Shown piece after piece: positions 62,780 to 64,000 of a stretch of 64,000 nt of DNA. The notes beneath the pieces were generated by a model. It ran no database searches. It was not told the origin of the DNA and was given only the letters and a program-made list of their open reading frames with translations. This stretch comes from Aquimarina spongiae (GTDB taxonomy: Bacteria > Bacteroidota > Bacteroidia > Flavobacteriales > Flavobacteriaceae), in contig NZ_FQYP01000009.1 of assembly GCF_900141785.1 (NCBI RefSeq), positions 62,001-126,000 of the forward strand, read 5' to 3'. Position numbers and translations under genes: made by a program. Position 1 is the first letter of the stretch. Every line of letters starts with the position of its first letter.

Positions 62780-64000
62780 TTACTCCTCTGGCTGGTAGTT
62801 AGGATGACCAGTATGCCTCAAAGCAAAAGACAACGCAGTAGCTATTGTTTCAAAACCTCTTTTTTTTGTCGATTGAAGTCCATGACCTGAGTCAAATTCA
62901 GTTTTAAGCAATATAGGATTTTTGGAAGTATTGGCTTCTTGGAGCCTTGCCGCAAATTTGAAGGATTGCCATGGTGGGACTCTGGAGTCATTCATCCCAG
63001 TAGTGACTAGTGTTGCAGGAAACGAGGTGTTATCTTTGATATGATGATACGCATCCATATTGTACAAACCTCTAAATTCTATGGAATCTTTGATGGTTCC
63101 AAATTCTTTTGCACTATTGGCTCCATTAATTCCTGCTTCGATTCTAACCGTATTGAGGATTCCTCTGCTAAGTATTGCAGCACCGTATAGATCAGGTCTT
63201 TCGGTTAATGCCCTGCCAACGCCTACAGCACCGGCGCTACCTCCCCAAATAGCTATTTTTCGTTTTGATGTATAATTGTTAGTTATCAAATATTCTGTAC
63301 AAGAGATGATATCTTTCCAAGTGTTAGGTTTGGTGGTTTTATAACCTCCATTGCGCCAGGCATCACCTTTTTCTCCACCCCCACGTACATGTGCTACGGC
63401 ATATATCCCCCCTTCTCTTACATAGAGTAAAAAAGGGTAATATGCAGTTGGGATCATTGAAGAACCGTATGCTCCATAACTTCTCATAAGAATTGGGTTC
63501 GTACCATCTTTTTTCAAATCCCTTTGATAGATTAAAGAAAGAGGAATTTCGACCCCATCATGACCTTTTACGGTTACCTCTTCTATAGTTAAGTCAGCAA
63601 AGTTATTTTCATGTCCATTGTCTGGAAAAATATTGTACGGTACTAGGGAATTTGTCTCTTCATCAAATGTATATCGTTGAGTTTTACTCAACCAACCTTT
63701 TAACGAAATTATGATTTCTTGCCCATTCTTGGCTAATTTAATGTCTCCCGAAGGTTTTGGAAGTGTAATTTCCTTTTCTTCTCCTTTGTGGTATCTAAAT
63801 AATCTGGCAATGACTCCATTTTTTACAGTGGAGTAGAATATCCCCTTTGAGGTAACTGTAAGGTACTTAATGACTTCATCTTTTTTTTCTGTAATCAGTA
63901 CTTCGGGATGATCAAAGTTTTTAGATGTAAATGAAGTTTTACAAATTTTGAAATTTGGAGCATTTTGTGCTGTCAAGTAAATGATATCATTTTCGCCAAT
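62780..64000 (-). CDS. Prolyl oligopeptidase (S9) fragment, C-terminal, partial
   Basis: The reading frame runs off the window end at 64000, with 406 residues present. It is the C-terminal half of a serine peptidase of family S9A: catalytic Ser in GGSAG, Asp in NDSRVPPWQSFKFA, and His in SGHGLQ, with an RSYGAYG oxyanion strand. The missing part should be the rest of the beta-propeller. It cleaves after Pro in short peptides. No start should be assigned within the window. Confidence 0.9.
   Translation of the reverse strand: MGENDIIYLTAQNAPNFKICKTSFTSKNFDHPEVLITEKKDEVIKYLTVTSKGIFYSTVKNGVIARLFRYHKGEEKEITLPKPSGDIKLAKNGQEIIISLKGWLSKTQRYTFDEETNSLVPYNIFPDNGHENNFADLTIEEVTVKGHDGVEIPLSLIYQRDLKKDGTNPILMRSYGAYGSSMIPTAYYPFLLYVREGGIYAVAHVRGGGEKGDAWRNGGYKTTKPNTWKDIISCTEYLITNNYTSKRKIAIWGGSAGAVGVGRALTERPDLYGAAILSRGILNTVRIEAGINGANSAKEFGTIKDSIEFRGLYNMDAYHHIKDNTSFPATLVTTGMNDSRVPPWQSFKFAARLQEANTSKNPILLKTEFDSGHGLQSTKKRGFETIATALSFALRHTGHPNYQPEE

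Overview
The window reads as the chromosome of a marine flavobacterium (Bacteroidota, Flavobacteriaceae; from memory the gene mix is closest to Aquimarina, which I cannot verify here). Evidence: low GC; start codons without Shine-Dalgarno sequences; promoters of the Bacteroidota type (TTG, then TAnnTTTG); many lipoproteins; a type IX secretion sorting tail on a large repeat protein; DUF5018 and DUF4136 lipoproteins; and LytS/LytTR and TPR-AraC regulators typical of this group. There is no rRNA, CRISPR array, prophage or transposase.

Region 1 (1-30.2 kb) is ordinary chromosome. It holds an alpha/beta hydrolase and a bestrophin, a thioesterase, an EamA transporter with an ArsC/Spx-like protein, a DinB protein, a serine hydrolase, a PLP sulfur-amino-acid enzyme, NADP-glutamate dehydrogenase, RecO, a TonB receptor, a sodium/solute symporter with an AraC regulator, YceI, a LytS/LytTR pair, and a 978-residue surface repeat protein.

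Region 2 (30.4-41.4 kb) is a class I lanthipeptide locus with possible accessory genes. It has an FtsX/LolD-type ABC pair, a DCC-family protein, a TPR-AraC membrane regulator, a 52-residue precursor with a GG leader (34669-34827), LanC, a LanB split into glutamylation and elimination proteins, then a sigma factor with a membrane TPR partner and a small HTH protein. The predicted core has one Cys. No LanT or leader peptidase is present in the window.

Region 3 (41.5-60.8 kb) is the most unusual part: an RNA-repair and ribosome-rescue island. It encodes KptA (RNA 2'-phosphotransferase), a WYL regulator, three related sigma factors (one in region 2), two divergent RtcB ligases, release factor PrfH and a TPR protein. 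Three tandem lipoprotein TPR histidine kinases and a response regulator follow. Three promoters (before a sigma factor, the first rtcB, and a 79-residue ORF) carry the palindrome CTACGCAW-N5-WTGCGTAG at one fixed distance from TTTGTRG, which suggests one regulon, perhaps under the neighbouring WYL protein.

Five short ORFs in the long intergenic stretches share a layout: ORF, an internal element complementary to the left arm of a following Rho-independent terminator, then that terminator. This looks like leader-peptide attenuation. One unit lies just upstream of a divergent tRNA-Arg(ACG) gene and another upstream of rtcB-prfH. My working idea is that stalled or damaged translation releases these attenuators and switches on RNA repair and a replacement tRNA. 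The layout is seen in the sequence; the function is inference.

Region 4 (60.8-64 kb) holds an erythromycin-esterase-family protein and a truncated S9 prolyl oligopeptidase, both on the minus strand.
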